Positions 14,191-15,393 of a stretch of 15,393 nt of DNA are shown in pieces. The translations under genes were made by a program, and so were the position numbers. The DNA lies in contig JABJKO010000305.1 in assembly GCA_018660305.1 (NCBI GenBank), positions 1 to 15,393 on the forward strand, in the 5' to 3' direction. This DNA is from Rhodospirillaceae bacterium (lineage in GTDB: Bacteria; Pseudomonadota; Alphaproteobacteria; MPNO01; UBA2964). Each line of letters begins with the position of its first letter. The stretch's first letter is position 1. Below the pieces are notes generated by a model that saw only the letters and a list, made by a program, of their open reading frames with translations, was not told where the DNA came from and did not search any database.

Positions 14191-15393
14191 ATGCTTTCAC
14201 CTGAAGAGAACCGGCGGCTCACGGAGGTCGGGCCAGGGACACCGGCCGGCGAATGGCTGCGTCGCTACTGGCACCCCATCGCGGTTTCCGACAGGTGGGA
14301 CGGCATAAAGACCCATTGGGATTATGACGCGCCGATCACTTTTGATGGCGAAGCGGGCACCGTCGGCAGCTGGGCCGACCGGCTGGCCAACTTCAAGGGC
14401 GCGCCCACGCCCGTTCGCATCATGGGCGAAGACCTGGTGCTGTTCCGCGACGGCGCCGGCAAGCCCGGTCTGATCGGCAAGTTCTGTCCCCACCGTGGCA
14501 CGTCAATGGAATTTGGCCGTATCGAGGACGACGGTATCTCATGCTGCTATCACGGCTGGACATTTGACGTGGCGGGCAATTGTCTCCGCATGCCGGCGGA
14601 GCCCGCCGACAGCACTTTCAAGGACAAGGTGAAACACAAGGCCTACCCCGTGGAGGAAATGGCGGGTTTGCTGTGGGCTTATATGGGACCCGGCGAGCCA
14701 CCCCTGATGCCGCGCTTCGATGTGTTTGCGCGCGAGGATGGCGTGCGGGCGGTGGAGAATTTTGGTCTGTGGCCGGCAAATTATTTCCAGATCTGCGAAA
14801 ATTCCGTGGATCAGGCCCACACCACCATCCTGCATGGCGGCGCCGGCGGCGAGCGGCGCGACATCTGGGGCGCGGAAATGCCACAGACCAAATGGGAGGC
14901 CATGGAACTCGGTATAAAGGCCACCGCCGACCGTCCAGGGCTCAACTACAAACGGGCCTCCTACTATATATCGCCGACTATGAACCGGCTGCCGCAGCCC
15001 TGGCCGGGCGGCAAATTCAAGTGGCCGCGCATGTCGGCCAACTGGCGCACCCCGGTGGATGACCACCATACCCTGGTCCTCAGCGTCTGCTTCACGCCCG
15101 AAGTGGACGGAAAGCTGCCCGAACTGCCGGAAGGGCTTACCTTCCACGTGGGCGACAATCTGCTGGTTCACCGCGAGCAGGATTACCGGGCCATGGTCAG
15201 TCAGGGCCCCACCTTCGATCGCTCGACAGAACGGCTCGCCACCTCCGACGAGGGGGTGATCCTTTTGCGAAAAATGGCGTTCGACGGGATCAAGGCGGTG
15301 GAAGAAGGCCGCGATCCGCTTGGCGTCCGCCGCGACGGCGATCCGAAAGCGATCATCGACCTGACCGGCGTCGTCCATGACGCGCTGAACGAG
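14191..15393 (+). CDS. Rieske [2Fe-2S] non-haem iron oxygenase, alpha subunit (phthalate dioxygenase/VanA-like), 3' end outside window
   Basis: The first 401 codons of a Rieske oxygenase; the frame is open to the last base. It begins with LTEVGPGTPAGEWLRRYWHPIA, typical of the phthalate 4,5-dioxygenase/vanillate demethylase group. Rieske cluster ligands are C99-P-H101 and C118-x2-H121 (16 residues between). The mononuclear iron site is D207-x2-H210-x4-H215, and QDYRAMVSQGPTFDRSTERL near the end is conserved in this group. The domain order is Rieske then catalytic, and both are intact as far as seen. About 30 extra residues (roughly 38-72) precede the PVRIMGEDLVLFRD motif. The start ATG has AGGA 7 nt upstream. 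It probably hydroxylates or demethylates an aromatic or other ring substrate with electrons from a reductase not in this window. The substrate is unknown. Confidence 0.92.
   Translation, partial: MLSPEENRRLTEVGPGTPAGEWLRRYWHPIAVSDRWDGIKTHWDYDAPITFDGEAGTVGSWADRLANFKGAPTPVRIMGEDLVLFRDGAGKPGLIGKFCPHRGTSMEFGRIEDDGISCCYHGWTFDVAGNCLRMPAEPADSTFKDKVKHKAYPVEEMAGLLWAYMGPGEPPLMPRFDVFAREDGVRAVENFGLWPANYFQICENSVDQAHTTILHGGAGGERRDIWGAEMPQTKWEAMELGIKATADRPGLNYKRASYYISPTMNRLPQPWPGGKFKWPRMSANWRTPVDDHHTLVLSVCFTPEVDGKLPELPEGLTFHVGDNLLVHREQDYRAMVSQGPTFDRSTERLATSDEGVILLRKMAFDGIKAVEEGRDPLGVRRDGDPKAIIDLTGVVHDALNE

Overview
The window is GC-rich, densely packed bacterial DNA (high GC by eye, not counted). The protein families suggest a proteobacterium, most likely an alphaproteobacterium: a SPINDLY-like TPR glycosyltransferase, a GST, a VanA/phthalate-dioxygenase-type Rieske oxygenase and single-domain CofE beside a fused CofG-CofH. 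This placement is inference; there is no rRNA or other taxonomic marker gene.

Left part, minus strand (36-5604): a compact five-gene operon for the deazaflavin cofactor F420, transcribed fbiC > F420:NADPH oxidoreductase (npdG/fno) > cofE > cofD > cofC. It holds every known step from the FO chromophore (fused FbiC) through the phospho-organic side chain (CofC, CofD) to glutamylation (CofE), plus the enzyme that exchanges hydride between NADP(H) and F420. The last three genes are translationally coupled: cofE/cofD and cofD/cofC each overlap by 4 nt.

Middle, plus strand (about 5712-10104): diverging from fbiC across about 107 bp is a second operon-like run made of two tandem paralogue pairs. 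First come two opine (octopine/nopaline) dehydrogenase-family proteins, then two luciferase-like (LLM) oxidoreductases that probably use F420. A palindromic intergenic element of about 110 bp separates the two LLM genes. The first dehydrogenase has an odd start: its first Rossmann strand lies upstream of the first ATG, and no canonical start codon is available there. A plausible reading is that the left operon makes and reduces F420 and the right operon consumes it in an unknown pathway on opine-like or imine/enoyl substrates.

Right part: a plus-strand nine-TPR, O-GlcNAc-transferase-like protein (10140-12488) overlaps by 20 nt at its 3' end a minus-strand glutathione S-transferase (12469-13092). 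Diverging from the GST is an NMT1/THI5-like substrate-binding protein (13180-14091), followed by the first 401 codons of a Rieske non-haem iron oxygenase (14191 to the window end, incomplete). GST, binding protein and Rieske oxygenase together look like accessory catabolism of aromatic or other small organic compounds.

No RNA genes, CRISPR arrays, insertion sequences or convincing rho-independent terminators were seen. No gene-free stretch exceeds 300 bp; the longest is the 183-bp gap between the LLM genes, which holds the palindromic element.
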